Numbered from the stretch's first letter, positions 1 through 7,745 are shown. The stretch is 64,000 bases of DNA from Virgibacillus salexigens (GCF_014905415.1 NZ_BNEO01000009.1:1-64000); one strand, 5' to 3'. Numbers and translations: made by a program. Notes: generated by a model from the letters alone, not told the origin.

Positions 1-78
1 GATGAGGTTGATAGGTTCGAGGTGGAAGCGTGGTGACACGTGGAGCTGACGAATACTAATCGATCGAGGACTTAACTA
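1..78 (+). rRNA. 23S rRNA, 3' end (partial)
   Basis: The first bases match the conserved 3' terminal part of bacterial 23S rRNA: the segment with GACGAATACTAATCGATCGA followed by GGACTTAA. The gene is cut by the window edge and only about 78 nt are present. A 5S gene and a tRNA array follow on the same strand, so this is the distal end of an rRNA operon. The spacer from 79 to about 235 is AT-rich and shows no gene. Confidence 0.93.
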
Positions 79-235
79 ACCAATTTGGCTTTGAAACGTC
101 GTTGAATGATCTCTTATTTAGTTTTTAGGGTACAAATCCCTACATATTTTTTGAAATTGTACTTGATTTTTTCCAAGAAACAATTATAATAATGGTTGTC
201 ACTGTTTTTTCGACAATCACTTGGCAGATATCATT

Positions 236-352
236 GTCTGGTAGCAATAGCGGAGAGGTCACACCTGTTCCCATGCCGAACACAGTAGTTAAGCTCTCCA
301 GCGCCGATGGTAGTTGGGGCTTTGCCCCTGCAAGAGTAGGACGCCGCCAGGC
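236..352 (+). rRNA. rrf: 5S rRNA
   Basis: About 117 nt with the hallmark 5S blocks GAGGTCACACCTGTTCCCAT, CCGAACACAGTAGTTAAGCTC and AGAGTAGGACGCCGCCAGGC. The 5' and 3' ends (TGTCTGG and CCAGGCA) pair as helix I. It lies about 157 nt after the 23S end, as in Firmicute rRNA operons. The exact ends are uncertain by a few bases. Confidence 0.95.
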
Positions 353-376
353 AAGGAAAATCCTAATTGGAATTAT

Positions 377-451
377 TCCACAGTAGCTCAGTGGTAGAGC
401 TATCGGCTGTTAACCGATCGGTCGTAGGTTCGAATCCTACCTGTGGAGCCA
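377..451 (+). tRNA. tRNA-Asn(GTT)
   Basis: Complete cloverleaf with anticodon GTT in the loop CTGTTAA, acceptor stem TCCACAG/CTGTGGA and encoded CCA. First tRNA of the array, 24 nt after 5S. Confidence 0.96.
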
Positions 452-454
452 AAT

Positions 455-546
455 GGAGAGCTGTCCGAGTGGCCGAAGGAGCACGATTGGAAATCGTGTA
501 GGCCGTTACCGCGGCCTCGAGGGTTCGAATCCCTCGCTCTCCGCCA
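455..546 (+). tRNA. tRNA-Ser(GGA)
   Basis: A 92-nt class II tRNA with a long variable arm. Acceptor stem GGAGAGC/GCTCTCC, anticodon GGA, encoded CCA. It starts 3 nt after tRNA-Asn. Confidence 0.95.
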
Positions 547-561
547 CTATTAACTTAGATT

Positions 562-636
562 GGCCCGTTGGTCAAGTGGTTAAGACACCGCCCTTTCACG
601 GCGGTAACACGGGTTCGAATCCCGTACGGGTCACCA
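562..636 (+). tRNA. tRNA-Glu(TTC)
   Basis: Complete cloverleaf with anticodon TTC (loop CTTTCAC), acceptor GGCCCGT/ACGGGTC and encoded CCA. Confidence 0.96.
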
Positions 637-643
637 ACAATAT

Positions 644-719
644 GGAGGATTAGCTCAGCTGGGAGAGCACTTGCCTTACAAGCAAGGGGTCGCAGGTTCG
701 AGCCCTGCATCCTCCACCA
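644..719 (+). tRNA. tRNA-Val(TAC)
   Basis: Anticodon TAC (loop CTTACAA), acceptor GGAGGAT/ATCCTCC, T arm GCAGGTTCGAGCCCTGC, encoded CCA. Confidence 0.96.
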
Positions 720-741
720 TATAAGGTTAACTTAAACATAT

Positions 742-818
<77 letters not shown>

Positions 819-881
819 AATTCATTATAAATTAAATGAAGTAATACATAGATGATTAGTGATTTATATGTTATAATTAAT

Positions 882-958
882 GGTCCGGTAGTTCAGCTGG
901 TTAGAATGCCTGCCTGTCACGCAGGAGGTCGCGGGTTCGAGTCCCGTCCGGACCGCCA
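882..958 (+). tRNA. tRNA-Asp(GTC)
   Basis: Anticodon GTC (loop CTGTCAC), acceptor GGTCCGG/CCGGACC, encoded CCA. Confidence 0.96.
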
Positions 959-988
959 CTTGAAATTTTTAATAGATTTAAAACTAAT

Positions 989-1064
<76 letters not shown>

Positions 1065-1086
1065 TTTTTGTTTTCTCATTCAATTT

Positions 1087-1171
1087 GGAGGGGTAGCGAA
1101 GTGGCTAAACGCGGCGGACTGTAAATCCGCTCCCTCAGGGTTCGGGAGTTCGAATCTCTCCCCCTCCACCA
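1087..1171 (+). tRNA. tRNA-Tyr(GTA)
   Basis: An 85-nt class II tRNA with anticodon GTA (CTGTAAA), acceptor GGAGGGG/CCCCTCC, a long variable arm and encoded CCA. The Thr tRNA that sits before Tyr in the B. subtilis trnD array (from memory) is absent here. Confidence 0.95.
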
Positions 1172-1189
1172 TTATTTTTCATAGTAAGT

Positions 1190-1263
1190 AGGGGTATAGT
1201 TTAATGGTAAAACGAAGGTCTCCAAAACCTTTGATGTGGGTTCGATTCCTACTACCCCTGCCA
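1190..1263 (+). tRNA. tRNA-Trp(CCA)
   Basis: Anticodon CCA (loop CTCCAAA), acceptor AGGGGTA/TACCCCT, encoded 3' CCA. Confidence 0.95.
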
Positions 1264-1276
1264 TTTTCAATTAAAT

Positions 1277-1353
1277 GGCGGCCGTGGCGAAGTGGTTAAC
1301 GCACCGGATTGTGGCTCCGGCACGCGTGGGTTCGATCCCCACCGGTCGCCCCA
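1277..1353 (+). tRNA. tRNA-His(GTG)
   Basis: Anticodon GTG. The extra G at -1 can pair with C73, the usual histidine identity feature. Ends in encoded CCA. Confidence 0.95.
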
Positions 1354-1364
1354 TTTTTGTAGAT

Positions 1365-1439
1365 TGGGCTATAGCCAAGCGGTAAGGCATCGGGTTTTGA
1401 TCCCGTGTACCCCAGGTTCGAATCCTGGTAGCCCAGCCA
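1365..1439 (+). tRNA. tRNA-Gln(TTG)
   Basis: Anticodon TTG (loop TTTTGAT), acceptor TGGGCTA/TAGCCCA, encoded CCA. Confidence 0.95.
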
Positions 1440-1443
1440 TTAT

Positions 1444-1518
1444 GCGGAAGTAGTTCAGTGGTAGAACACCACCTTGCCAAGGTGGGGGTCGCGGGTTCGA
1501 ATCCCGTCTTCCGCTCCA
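1444..1518 (+). tRNA. tRNA-Gly(GCC)
   Basis: Anticodon GCC (loop TTGCCAA), acceptor GCGGAAG/CTTCCGC, encoded CCA. Confidence 0.96.
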
Positions 1519-1523
1519 TATAG

Positions 1524-1597
<74 letters not shown>

Positions 1598-1608
1598 TAA
1601 ACGAACTT

Positions 1609-1690
1609 GCCGGTGTGGCGGAATTGGCAGACGCGCACGACTCAAAATCGTGTTCCTTACGGAGTGTCGGTTCGACCCCGACCACCGGTA
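1609..1690 (+). tRNA. tRNA-Leu(CAA), ICE integration target
   Basis: Class II leucine tRNA with anticodon CAA (loop CTCAAAA), a long variable arm and T arm GTCGG-TTCGACC-CCGAC. CCA is not encoded directly after the discriminator A: the next bases are TTACCA on the element side and would have been TCGATA in the uninterrupted chromosome (read from the right junction). The element's core repeat starts in the T loop and runs through the 3' acceptor strand, so integration leaves the tRNA sequence intact. Confidence 0.94.
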
Positions 1691-1691
1691 T
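1671..1691 (+). repeat. attL core of the ICE
   Basis: A 21-bp perfect direct repeat beginning TTCGACCCCGACCACCGG, identical to 62570-62590. Upstream sequence differs (GTCGG here, TTATA at the right end) and so does downstream sequence (TACC versus CGAT), which fixes the core limits. It coincides with the T loop and 3' acceptor strand of tRNA-Leu, the classic target of tyrosine integrases. The integrase gene lies 137 bp inside. Confidence 0.93.
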
Positions 1692-1728
1692 TACCATATT
1701 AATTTCAGTTAAGATGAATAACCGTTAT

Positions 1729-1780
1729 AGTGCGCTTGAATGTTGCTGTGTCAATGTTTAAGCGTACTTTTTATTTTTTG
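1729..1780 (+). terminator. Terminator just inside attL
   Basis: Hairpin AGTGCGCTTGAA/TTTAAGCGTACT (with two G-T pairs) followed by TTTTTATTTTTT. It lies about 40 nt after tRNA-Leu, inside the element, on the strand of the tRNA array. It probably replaces the array's own terminator, which integration moved to 62628. Confidence 0.75.
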
Positions 1781-1814
1781 GGAATAAGATAGAATCCGGT
1801 AGAAAATGATTTTG

Positions 1815-1834
1815 TTTTACACATTTTTTACACA
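1815..1834 (+). promoter_or_regulatory. Integrase arm-type sites, left end (two copies)
   Basis: Two direct copies of TTTTACACA (1815-1823 and 1826-1834) spaced 11 bp, one helical turn. The same pair with the same spacing and orientation lies inside the right end at 62507-62526. The second copy overlaps the integrase stop codon. Arm-type binding by the integrase N-terminal domain is inferred from position and symmetry. Confidence 0.65.
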
Positions 1835-2925
1835 AGCATTCTTTCAAATATGGATACTGTTTCACGTTCATCTTCTGTGCGCATTTCGTTTAAAATATGT
1901 GCATACGTCTTCCATGTTGTTTCTACATCCTTATGGCCTAAACGTTCACTTACATAATTCATGGATACTTTTTGATATAAGAGCACGCTAGCATGAGTAT
2001 GTCTCAACCCATGTATTGTGATTGGATCAATCTTCATTTCTTTTAAGGTTTTTCGCAATAGCTTGTTTGCATTAGTATTACTAATAACATGGTATTTTGA
2101 TGACGGGCTGTAAAAAACAAGCTGATGAATGTTGGGGGGACTGTTATTAAATAATTCTTTAAATACACTCATTGTTACTTTGTCTACTTTAACTACCCTT
2201 ACAGACTCTTCATTTTTTGTAGGGCCAAAACCTTCTTCTTGTCTTTCCAGATATGCCCACGTTTTATCGATATTAATCGTATTATTTTCAAAATCAAAGT
2301 CTTTTCTTGTCAGCCCCACCAGTTCTCCGAATCGAAAACCAGTCGAAATACCAAGTAAGAGAAGGTAATATCCTAAGCCACCATTTAATCGACTGAGCAA
2401 TTCGTTAAACAATTTTTTACTATCTTCATAACTCAAATGCTTTTCCTCTCGTTTTTTAGCCTTAACGGTCCATGTAAGATTAACTTTTCGTGTGAAATCA
2501 AACGGAATGAGGCGATCCTCTACAGCATCTTTCACACATGCACGGCAATGAGAATTTAATTTCTCCACAGTTTCTTTTGCACGAGTCCCACCAAAAAAGT
2601 TAATAAATTTTTGATATTCCTGTCGGGTAATATTTTGTATAGGTGTATTGTCAAAATATCTTTTAACTGCAGTTAGAGAATACTGGTAATGTCTCAAAGT
2701 AGTTTCACTAATATTTGTCTTATAAAGTCCTATCCAGTTCTCAAAGTATTCACTAAAGGGAATTGACTTCAATTGTGTGGGATGTCCTTTATTTAGTTTG
2801 TTTTCCATTTCTGCAGCTGCTACTTGAGCTTCCTTTTTTGTTCGAAATCCGGATTTACGGATAGGTTTAGGTTTTGCACTAATGGTATATTGCCAAGTCT
2901 TACCGCGTTTCTGAAAGCTAAGCAT
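1828..2925 (-). CDS. int: ICE tyrosine integrase
   Basis: 365-aa tyrosine recombinase that should integrate and excise the element at tRNA-Leu. Visible parts: an N-terminal arm-binding domain (residues 1-50, with the motif SGFRTKKEAQ), a SAM-like core-binding domain (about 55-150), and a catalytic domain with R198 (TGFRFGEL), H305-x-x-R308 (HGLRHTHAS), H331 (ERLGHKD) and nucleophile Y341 (TWKTYAHIL). The length is typical of ICEBs1/Tn916-type integrases. The ATG has a strong GGGGGA ribosome site. The gene points outward to attL and its stop codon overlaps an arm-type site. No excisionase was recognised with certainty; the small XRE protein at 3734 is one candidate. Confidence 0.95.
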   Translation of the reverse strand: MLSFQKRGKTWQYTISAKPKPIRKSGFRTKKEAQVAAAEMENKLNKGHPTQLKSIPFSEYFENWIGLYKTNISETTLRHYQYSLTAVKRYFDNTPIQNITRQEYQKFINFFGGTRAKETVEKLNSHCRACVKDAVEDRLIPFDFTRKVNLTWTVKAKKREEKHLSYEDSKKLFNELLSRLNGGLGYYLLLLGISTGFRFGELVGLTRKDFDFENNTINIDKTWAYLERQEEGFGPTKNEESVRVVKVDKVTMSVFKELFNNSPPNIHQLVFYSPSSKYHVISNTNANKLLRKTLKEMKIDPITIHGLRHTHASVLLYQKVSMNYVSERLGHKDVETTWKTYAHILNEMRTEDERETVSIFERMLV

Positions 2926-2963
2926 AATAATTCCCCCTTATATAAATCATAAGTAGCGAGTAT

Positions 2964-3587
2964 TTATAAATCTAAAGTATATCGGATTGCCTTCCCAATT
3001 ATTTTAGCTGGATTACTTTTATCTGCAATAATTGCATCATAGTGTCTATTATCTGGCATTAGCATTAAATAGTTATTTTGTTTATTTATACGTTTCAATG
3101 TGGCTTCTGTATTACCGTTGACTAGAACGGCAGCAATCTCTCCATTTTCAACTTCTGGCTGCTCTCTGATAAGCACATATGCACCTTGTGGTATCGTGGG
3201 CTGCATACTATCTCCTTTTACTTTTAAGTAATAAGTAGTTCCTTCTGGTAGGCTTTTTCTGGGTTCTGTTCTATATCCATTGAAATTTTCCGCAGCATAA
3301 ATAGGTTTACCGCAAGCTATCTCACCTAAGATAGGAACTTCTACAAATTCAGAATTTACTTCATATAAATTACTTGGTTCTGTCAAAATGTAACTTTTGG
3401 GAAGTCCAAAATGGTCAGCTATTTTTTGTATAGCGCCCATACGTGGAGATGACTTTCCTAATATCCATTTGCCAACTGTTGACTTAGAAACACCAGCTAT
3501 TTTTGCCAATTGATATTGATTGATATTATACCTCTTTAGAAGCATTTGGAGATTATTTGATATAATCCTTTGCATGTCATTGTTCAT
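2964..3587 (-). CDS. LexA/CI-like repressor with S24 peptidase domain
   Basis: 207-aa regulator. Residues about 8-65 form an XRE helix-turn-helix (QYQLAKIAGVSKSTVGKWI). Residues 82-200 form an S24 self-cleavage domain with catalytic S127 (KGDSMQPTIPQG) and K165 (TEATLKRI). The predicted cleavage bond is C92-G93 (LGEIACGKP) where LexA and CI usually have Ala-Gly. By family knowledge such repressors are inactivated by RecA on DNA damage, so the ICE is probably SOS-inducible. It is divergent from the XRE gene at 3734, with palindromic operators between. GGAGG ribosome site 8 nt before the ATG. Confidence 0.9.
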   Translation of the reverse strand: MNNDMQRIISNNLQMLLKRYNINQYQLAKIAGVSKSTVGKWILGKSSPRMGAIQKIADHFGLPKSYILTEPSNLYEVNSEFVEVPILGEIACGKPIYAAENFNGYRTEPRKSLPEGTTYYLKVKGDSMQPTIPQGAYVLIREQPEVENGEIAAVLVNGNTEATLKRINKQNNYLMLMPDNRHYDAIIADKSNPAKIIGKAIRYTLDL

Positions 3588-3656
3588 TTCTAATCCTCCG
3601 TTTTTGTTGCTTATTATAGCATTTTATTCTATACAATTAAACATAAAGTAAAATTA

Positions 3657-3675
3657 AGTAGAATTTTATTCAACT
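3657..3675. promoter_or_regulatory. Imperfect operator
   Basis: AGTAGAATTTTATTCAACT is a degenerate copy of the perfect palindrome 30 bp away. It lies in the divergent promoter region between the S24 repressor and the XRE gene. A further half-site-like TTTTATTCTATA lies at 3622-3633. Confidence 0.5.
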
Positions 3676-3686
3676 TACCTCTTTAC

Positions 3687-3705
3687 AGTAGAATTAAATT
3701 CTACT
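3687..3705. promoter_or_regulatory. Palindromic operator
   Basis: Perfect 19-bp palindrome AGTAGAATTAAATTCTACT upstream of the XRE gene. The same sequence with one mismatch recurs at 3934-3952, so it is probably the binding site of the S24 repressor, the XRE protein, or both. Confidence 0.7.
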
Positions 3706-3733
3706 AAAATTAATTATGAAAGGGGGAACAACG

Positions 3734-3931
3734 ATGGCAATACCGCAAATTTCTCTAAAAGCGGCTAGAGTTAATGCTAATCTAACCATTATGCAGGCTT
3801 CAAAATGTTTAGGTATATCGCACGGTACTCTAATAAAATGGGAGAAGAAGCCAGGAGATCTTACGCCAAATCAGCAACTGCAAATTCAAAGAGTATACGG
3901 TATCCCTACTGACTTTATTTTTTTTGGTTAA
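3734..3931 (+). CDS. Small XRE-family regulator (Cro- or Xis-like)
   Basis: 65-aa helix-turn-helix protein (MAIPQISLKAARVNANLT...), with the HTH around QASKCLGISHGTLIKWEK. Start placed at the ATG 7 nt after AAAGGGGG; the ATG at 3716 has no ribosome site. First gene of the rightward early operon, divergent from the S24 repressor. By position it is probably the Cro-like antagonist or an excisionase; the sequence alone does not decide. Confidence 0.8.
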   Translation: MAIPQISLKAARVNANLTIMQASKCLGISHGTLIKWEKKPGDLTPNQQLQIQRVYGIPTDFIFFG

Positions 3932-3933
3932 TA

Positions 3934-3952
3934 AGTAGAATTAAATTCTATT
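3934..3952. promoter_or_regulatory. Second palindromic operator
   Basis: AGTAGAATTAAATTCTATT differs from the 3687 palindrome at one position. It begins 2 bp after the XRE stop codon and ends just before the ribosome site of the DUF771 gene, so it probably controls a second promoter for the replication module. Confidence 0.6.
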
Positions 3953-3972
3953 ATAGTGATGAGGTGAAAAAG

Positions 3973-4278
3973 TTGCAACAGTTAAATGTACAGTTAAACG
4001 TGCCTGTTCCTTCTGACAAAGTTTTGATCAGTAAAGTTGAACTAGACGAATTAAAGCAGGAATCTTTATCAGGTGTCTTTTGGAGTATGAAAGATTTAGA
4101 ACAACGGACAAGTAAAAAACAAGAGTGGCTAAAAGAGAACATATTGTATCGAAGTAAATTTCGCTCTGAACTAGAGAAGTTTGTTTATTATCCAAAAAGT
4201 AAGGGACAGAGTTGGAGTTTTCAAGCAAAGAGAATGGCTCAGTTTTTAGAAAGGAATTTTGATCAGATATTTTATTAA
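3973..4278 (+). CDS. DUF771-family protein
   Basis: 101-aa protein (from LQQLNVQLNVPVP) resembling the DUF771 family common in the early regions of Firmicute phages and ICEs; the family has no established biochemical role. The signature is the ELDELKQES...WSMKDLEQRT region followed by a basic WLKENILY segment. I place the start at TTG 3973 because GAGGTG (3961-3966) is well spaced for it; a GTG at 3964 would lie within that site. It precedes the DnaD-like gene by 17 bp. Confidence 0.7.
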   Translation: MQQLNVQLNVPVPSDKVLISKVELDELKQESLSGVFWSMKDLEQRTSKKQEWLKENILYRSKFRSELEKFVYYPKSKGQSWSFQAKRMAQFLERNFDQIFY

Positions 4279-4295
4279 CGAGGAGGCAGTTTATA

Positions 4296-5093
4296 GTGAG
4301 TTATCTTAAATGGATTAAACTAGATATTTCCATGTTTGAAGATGAGAAGATTAAGCTAATTGAACAAATGCCAGAGGCAGATACAATTCTAATAATCTGG
4401 GTGAAGCTACTGGCACAAGCAGGAAGGACAAATGCAAATGGGTATATTTATCTTAATGAAAACATTCCATATACGGATGAGATGCTTGCAACTATATTCG
4501 GCAGACCGGTTAATACTGTAAGGCTTGCATTGAAAACTTTACGTGAATTTGGAATGATCCATATCGATGAAGATTCCTTTATTCATATAAGCAACTGGGA
4601 AAAACATCAGAATGTTGAAGGGATGGCAAGGGTGAGACAACAGAATAAATTAAGAAAACAAAAGCAAAGGGAACGTGAAAAAGCTAAACAGATTGAGCAA
4701 AAATCCAAAAATGTGACGTCACGTGACAATCACGCAACAGAAGAAGAACAAGAAGAAGAGAAAAGAAAGAAGAAAGAAGACAAAGAACAACAACAACATA
4801 CGTCAGCAATCATTCAATTTTGGGATGGTAATGGATTCGGTTTAAATAACATTCAGGGAAAAAAACAGTTGTTGTCGTGGTTGGATGATTCATCATTTAA
4901 GCAACCTGAAAAGGTCATACTCAAAGCTATGAAGATAGCATGTGCCAATAATAAAAGACAGTTGAATTACGTTGAGGGTATTTTGCGGAACTGGGAGAAT
5001 CAGTCATTATTGACGCTAGAAGAAATAGAAAGCAGCAAAAAAGAATATAGGAAACAGTCTGCTGCGGTTGATGGTTATAATTACGGGTTTTAG
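4296..5093 (+). CDS. DnaD-like replisome organizer
   Basis: 265-aa protein. The N-terminus (MSYLKWIKLDISMFEDEKI) matches the phage replisome organizer winged-helix family. The middle (residues about 120-170) is highly charged (KRKKKEDKEQQQ). The C-terminus (about 170-245) looks like a DnaD domain (FGLNNIQGKKQLLSWL, NYVEGILRNWENQ). GTG start 10 nt after AGGAGG. By family knowledge it binds the origin or remodelled DNA and recruits the helicase loader, which here is the next gene 3 bp downstream. The pair suggests the ICE can prime its own replication. Confidence 0.85.
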   Translation: MSYLKWIKLDISMFEDEKIKLIEQMPEADTILIIWVKLLAQAGRTNANGYIYLNENIPYTDEMLATIFGRPVNTVRLALKTLREFGMIHIDEDSFIHISNWEKHQNVEGMARVRQQNKLRKQKQREREKAKQIEQKSKNVTSRDNHATEEEQEEEKRKKKEDKEQQQHTSAIIQFWDGNGFGLNNIQGKKQLLSWLDDSSFKQPEKVILKAMKIACANNKRQLNYVEGILRNWENQSLLTLEEIESSKKEYRKQSAAVDGYNYGF

Positions 5094-5105
5094 GAGGTGT
5101 GTATG

Positions 5106-5885
5106 ATGGAAAGTATCAGAAAACATATAGCAAGTCCAGAACAAAAACTACTTCAAACGTTTGTGTGTGAGGGTTGCCATCAATACGTTTCGCAAACAGA
5201 ATTGATTATCCCTTCTGGACCACGTGCAGGAGAACGGGTTGTAGCAAACTACGGTTGCAGATGTGAAGATATTAAGCTGGCAGAAGCAGCAATACAAAAA
5301 CAAGACCATTTAAAGCAGGGTCAGCGAAAGCATAATTTTAATTATTATTCCTTAATTAATAACTCGCTGAGAGAAGCGACATTAGAAAACTTTCATGCTT
5401 CTGACAGTGAACTAAAGCAATTTAAAGAAAAGGCCTTGGCGTACATTCAATCCTTTGATGGAAAGCAAAATCTTTTATTTACCGGGAATTATGGCACCGG
5501 GAAGAGCCATTTATCTGTGTCTATAACGAAAAAACTCATGGAACAGGGGTATAAATGCTTATTTCTATCACTCCCAAAGCTGCTAACAAAAATAAAGCAA
5601 ACCTATAATACAAAAGGTGTCACGGAAGATGAGCTATTGGAAGAAATAAGGCGTGTGGATTTACTAGCTCTTGACGACATTGGCGCGGAACAGCAAACAG
5701 ACTGGACTACTTCTAAGCTGTTCGAAATACTGGATGATCGTACAGGTAAGGCAACCATTTATACAACTAATTTAACCAGTGCTGCGCTAAAAGAACACAT
5801 GAACGAACGCAACTTTTCAAGAATGATGGATAATACAAACGTGATTGTTATGAATGGTTCAGATTATAGAAGGAGGAGTTTTTAA
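5106..5885 (+). CDS. DnaC/DnaI-like helicase loader ATPase
   Basis: About 259-aa AAA+ ATPase of the DnaC/IstB type. N-terminal Cys pairs (C21-x2-C24 and C51-x-C53) suggest a zinc-binding element. Walker A is GNYGTGKS (127-134), Walker B is LLALDD (186-191), with a downstream sensor segment (TIYTTNL). The DnaD-like partner lies immediately upstream, so helicase loading is more likely than an IS21 helper role; no transposase is nearby. Start at ATG 5106, 7 nt after AGGAGGT; the ATG at 5103 is an alternative. Confidence 0.88.
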   Translation: MESIRKHIASPEQKLLQTFVCEGCHQYVSQTELIIPSGPRAGERVVANYGCRCEDIKLAEAAIQKQDHLKQGQRKHNFNYYSLINNSLREATLENFHASDSELKQFKEKALAYIQSFDGKQNLLFTGNYGTGKSHLSVSITKKLMEQGYKCLFLSLPKLLTKIKQTYNTKGVTEDELLEEIRRVDLLALDDIGAEQQTDWTTSKLFEILDDRTGKATIYTTNLTSAALKEHMNERNFSRMMDNTNVIVMNGSDYRRRSF

Positions 5886-5886
5886 A

Positions 5887-6069
5887 ATGTGGAAAGGTAT
5901 GAAAAGCGTGATGGTGTTTGATCCAAAGGATAGCGAAGTAGAGACCAACAGAAAATGGCGAGAATGGATGCAACATAACAGCTCCGTTGGTGACAAATAT
6001 GTACCAACGGCAGCTGAAACAAGAAAATATCTTAATCAATTGGAAAACAGAAAGCAACGATACGCCTAA
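5887..6069 (+). CDS. Small hypothetical protein of the replication module
   Basis: 60-aa protein MWKGMKSVMVFDPKDSEVET..., not recognised. It starts 1 nt after the helicase-loader stop and has a good AGGAGG site, so it is translated with that gene. Charged, with no membrane segment. Confidence 0.65.
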   Translation: MWKGMKSVMVFDPKDSEVETNRKWREWMQHNSSVGDKYVPTAAETRKYLNQLENRKQRYA

Positions 6070-6164
6070 ATATCAACCTTTCTGAAATCCAAGAAGATAT
6101 CTTCAATTATACCATTGTTAGCTGCTATGTGAAAACATCCAAAGAATTATTTAGGAGGGCTAAG

Positions 6165-6386
6165 ATGCAAGTCTTTAATAAAAGTGATGAAAGAAAGATC
6201 TTAATTGAAGCCGGATATTTTGAAGCCCATTGTATTTCCGAAGCATTATCCATGTATCGTTTAAGCATGGCAGCCTTACATGGAAAGGACAGCGAAGAGG
6301 AAATAAAGATAGAAAAGTTAAGGTATATGATTATGAATCCAACGGTAAAACGAACGCGCAATGGAATGGAAGAGCACGATGAATGA
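6165..6386 (+). CDS. Small hypothetical protein
   Basis: 73-aa acidic protein (MQVFNKSDERKILIEAGYFE...). Start chosen at ATG 6165 because AGGAGGG lies 6 nt upstream; an in-frame GTG at 6129 lacks a site. It overlaps the next gene by 8 nt. No family recognised. Confidence 0.6.
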   Translation: MQVFNKSDERKILIEAGYFEAHCISEALSMYRLSMAALHGKDSEEEIKIEKLRYMIMNPTVKRTRNGMEEHDE

Positions 6387-6639
6387 ACAGATTATGCAGC
6401 AATCAAACGTCTATGAATATTTGGGCAAGGAGTTTGATCCATTGTTCCATGTCATTTGCAATATGCAACAGTGCTGTTCTAAGCATATCCCAGAGATAAA
6501 AGTGACAATCATAAGAAATCGTCACGGTCTATACGAAATAGACTCCAAATCCAATCATGAATGCTATTTGACTAAAGAAAAATTATATGATTGCGTTAAT
6601 GAAATTTTAAATACAAACAGCTTATTGAGGGAGATGTAA
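6379..6639 (+). CDS. Small hypothetical protein
   Basis: 86-aa protein (MNEQIMQQSNVYEYLGKEF...) with several cysteines (NMQQCCSKHI). Its start overlaps the previous stop, so the two are probably coupled. Not recognised. The 140-nt gap that follows (6640-6778) contains an imperfect hairpin (AGGATAGCC...GGCTAAGGACTATCCT, about 6676-6717) and no gene. Confidence 0.6.
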   Translation: MNEQIMQQSNVYEYLGKEFDPLFHVICNMQQCCSKHIPEIKVTIIRNRHGLYEIDSKSNHECYLTKEKLYDCVNEILNTNSLLREM

Positions 6640-6778
6640 TGGTTTCGCAATTTCTTCTGTGTCATTGCTTTTTCAAGGATAGCCTGAATGTTGCTTTCAT
6701 TGGCTAAGGACTATCCTGCCAAATAAAAAATCAGAGTTAATATAATTATTTACGATGAAAGAAAGGGTGAAAAACGAA

Positions 6779-7261
6779 ATGCAATTAAGCTCGAGTGTTG
6801 AGAAGATGTTCACACAAAAGGAAATTGAAGAAATTTTAAAGGATGAACAGAGATTCTATATAGAACATGCAGAGAAGAATTGGCTAAATCGTTATTTCAA
6901 AATAAAAGCAATAGCGAACGAAACAAAAGTACCTAGCATCGTGTCTTCTATTTCTGATATGCCACATGGATCGAGTAATTTCAAAAAGAGTAAGACGGAA
7001 ATGTATGCTATTAAAACAATACAGGCATCAGAGTGGTTAGAAATATTGGGTTCAACCATTCAATTATTAAGTCCGATTGAACAAGAGTTGATTGAATTGA
7101 AGTATTTACGTAGACGTAATGACGGGGCACGTTACAGCGACGAGTCCATTTATCCGCAGCTATATATTGGTAAAACAAGGTATTATGAAATAAAGAAAGA
7201 AGCATTGGAAATACTCGGACGACACCTATATGGTGTCTTTGCTGAAAAGGATTTTTCCTGA
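6779..7261 (+). CDS. ArpU-like transcriptional regulator
   Basis: About 160-aa protein resembling the ArpU/late-gene-activator family of Firmicute phages and ICEs. The C-terminal half (LLSPIEQELIELKYLRR ... YPQLYIGKTRYYEIKKEAL) has the sigma-region-4-like helix-turn-helix layout. ATG 6779 is preceded by GAAAGGGTGA; an upstream ATG at 6755 lacks a site. Placed at the end of the early module, it may activate the conjugation operon, as ArpU-type proteins activate late genes in phages; this is inference. Confidence 0.7.
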   Translation: MQLSSSVEKMFTQKEIEEILKDEQRFYIEHAEKNWLNRYFKIKAIANETKVPSIVSSISDMPHGSSNFKKSKTEMYAIKTIQASEWLEILGSTIQLLSPIEQELIELKYLRRRNDGARYSDESIYPQLYIGKTRYYEIKKEALEILGRHLYGVFAEKDFS

Positions 7262-7485
7262 TGATGTTAGTTATTCATACAATCAAAAAATCATTACTAG
7301 TTATGTTATTCTTTTTGTTGTTTATTGCTTTTTCAAGTTTCTGTGGCATTGTGTTTCTGGCTGTTTTTCAGTGGTTCATGCAAACCGACATTTACTTGGA
7401 GTTAGTTTATTCTGCTGAGTTTTGGTTATATATGCTGGGTATTCCATTTATCATAATTTTCTTCATAACTTGTGCGAAGTTATAG
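7261..7485 (+). CDS. Small membrane protein
   Basis: 74-aa protein with two hydrophobic stretches (about 13-38 and 50-70), probably two membrane segments. Its ATG overlaps the TGA of the ArpU-like gene, so translation is coupled. No family recognised. A terminator follows at 7538. Confidence 0.6.
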   Translation: MMLVIHTIKKSLLVMLFFLLFIAFSSFCGIVFLAVFQWFMQTDIYLELVYSAEFWLYMLGIPFIIIFFITCAKL

Positions 7486-7537
7486 TGCATAAGGGTTAAT
7501 AGTGATTAATGTAAAAAATTAAAAAATGTACTGTTTA

Positions 7538-7573
7538 CCCCTTTGGACCTGATAGTCTGAAGGGGCGTTTTTG
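7538..7573 (+). terminator. Intrinsic terminator closing the early module
   Basis: Hairpin CCCCTTTGGAC-CTGATA-GTCTGAAGGGG followed by CGTTTTT. The block from about 7525 is homologous to a terminator block at 45100-45155. Confidence 0.8.
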
Positions 7574-7712
7574 AGTTTAAAATTTAATTTGGTAATAAGG
7601 TTACCATTGATTAAATTGTGGAGGCTGTGATTAATATGATGATAAGCTAATTTTATTTTTCCAATCATTTCAAGTTCTATGTTAAAATTAATAAAGAACT
7701 TTAAAAACTGTT

Positions 7713-7745
7713 TCTTCAACGATCGGGCCATTATATTGAATAAGG
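7713..7745 (+). repeat. Cassette-associated repeat (GGGCCA type)
   Basis: TCTTCAACGATCGGGCCA followed by TTATATTGAATAAGG, a member of the dispersed family described at 44240. It lies directly before the SDR gene, whose other side carries two more copies. Confidence 0.6.

Noticed and set aside
5106-5885. IstB helper of an IS21 transposon
   Set aside because: No IstA transposase nearby; the DnaD-like neighbour and zinc-finger-like N-terminus fit a helicase loader.
1828-7485. The left part as a prophage (integrase, S24 repressor, DUF771, DnaD/DnaC, ArpU)
   Set aside because: No capsid, terminase, portal or tail genes occur anywhere; the same interval carries a full conjugation system. The phage-like early module is shared by many ICEs.
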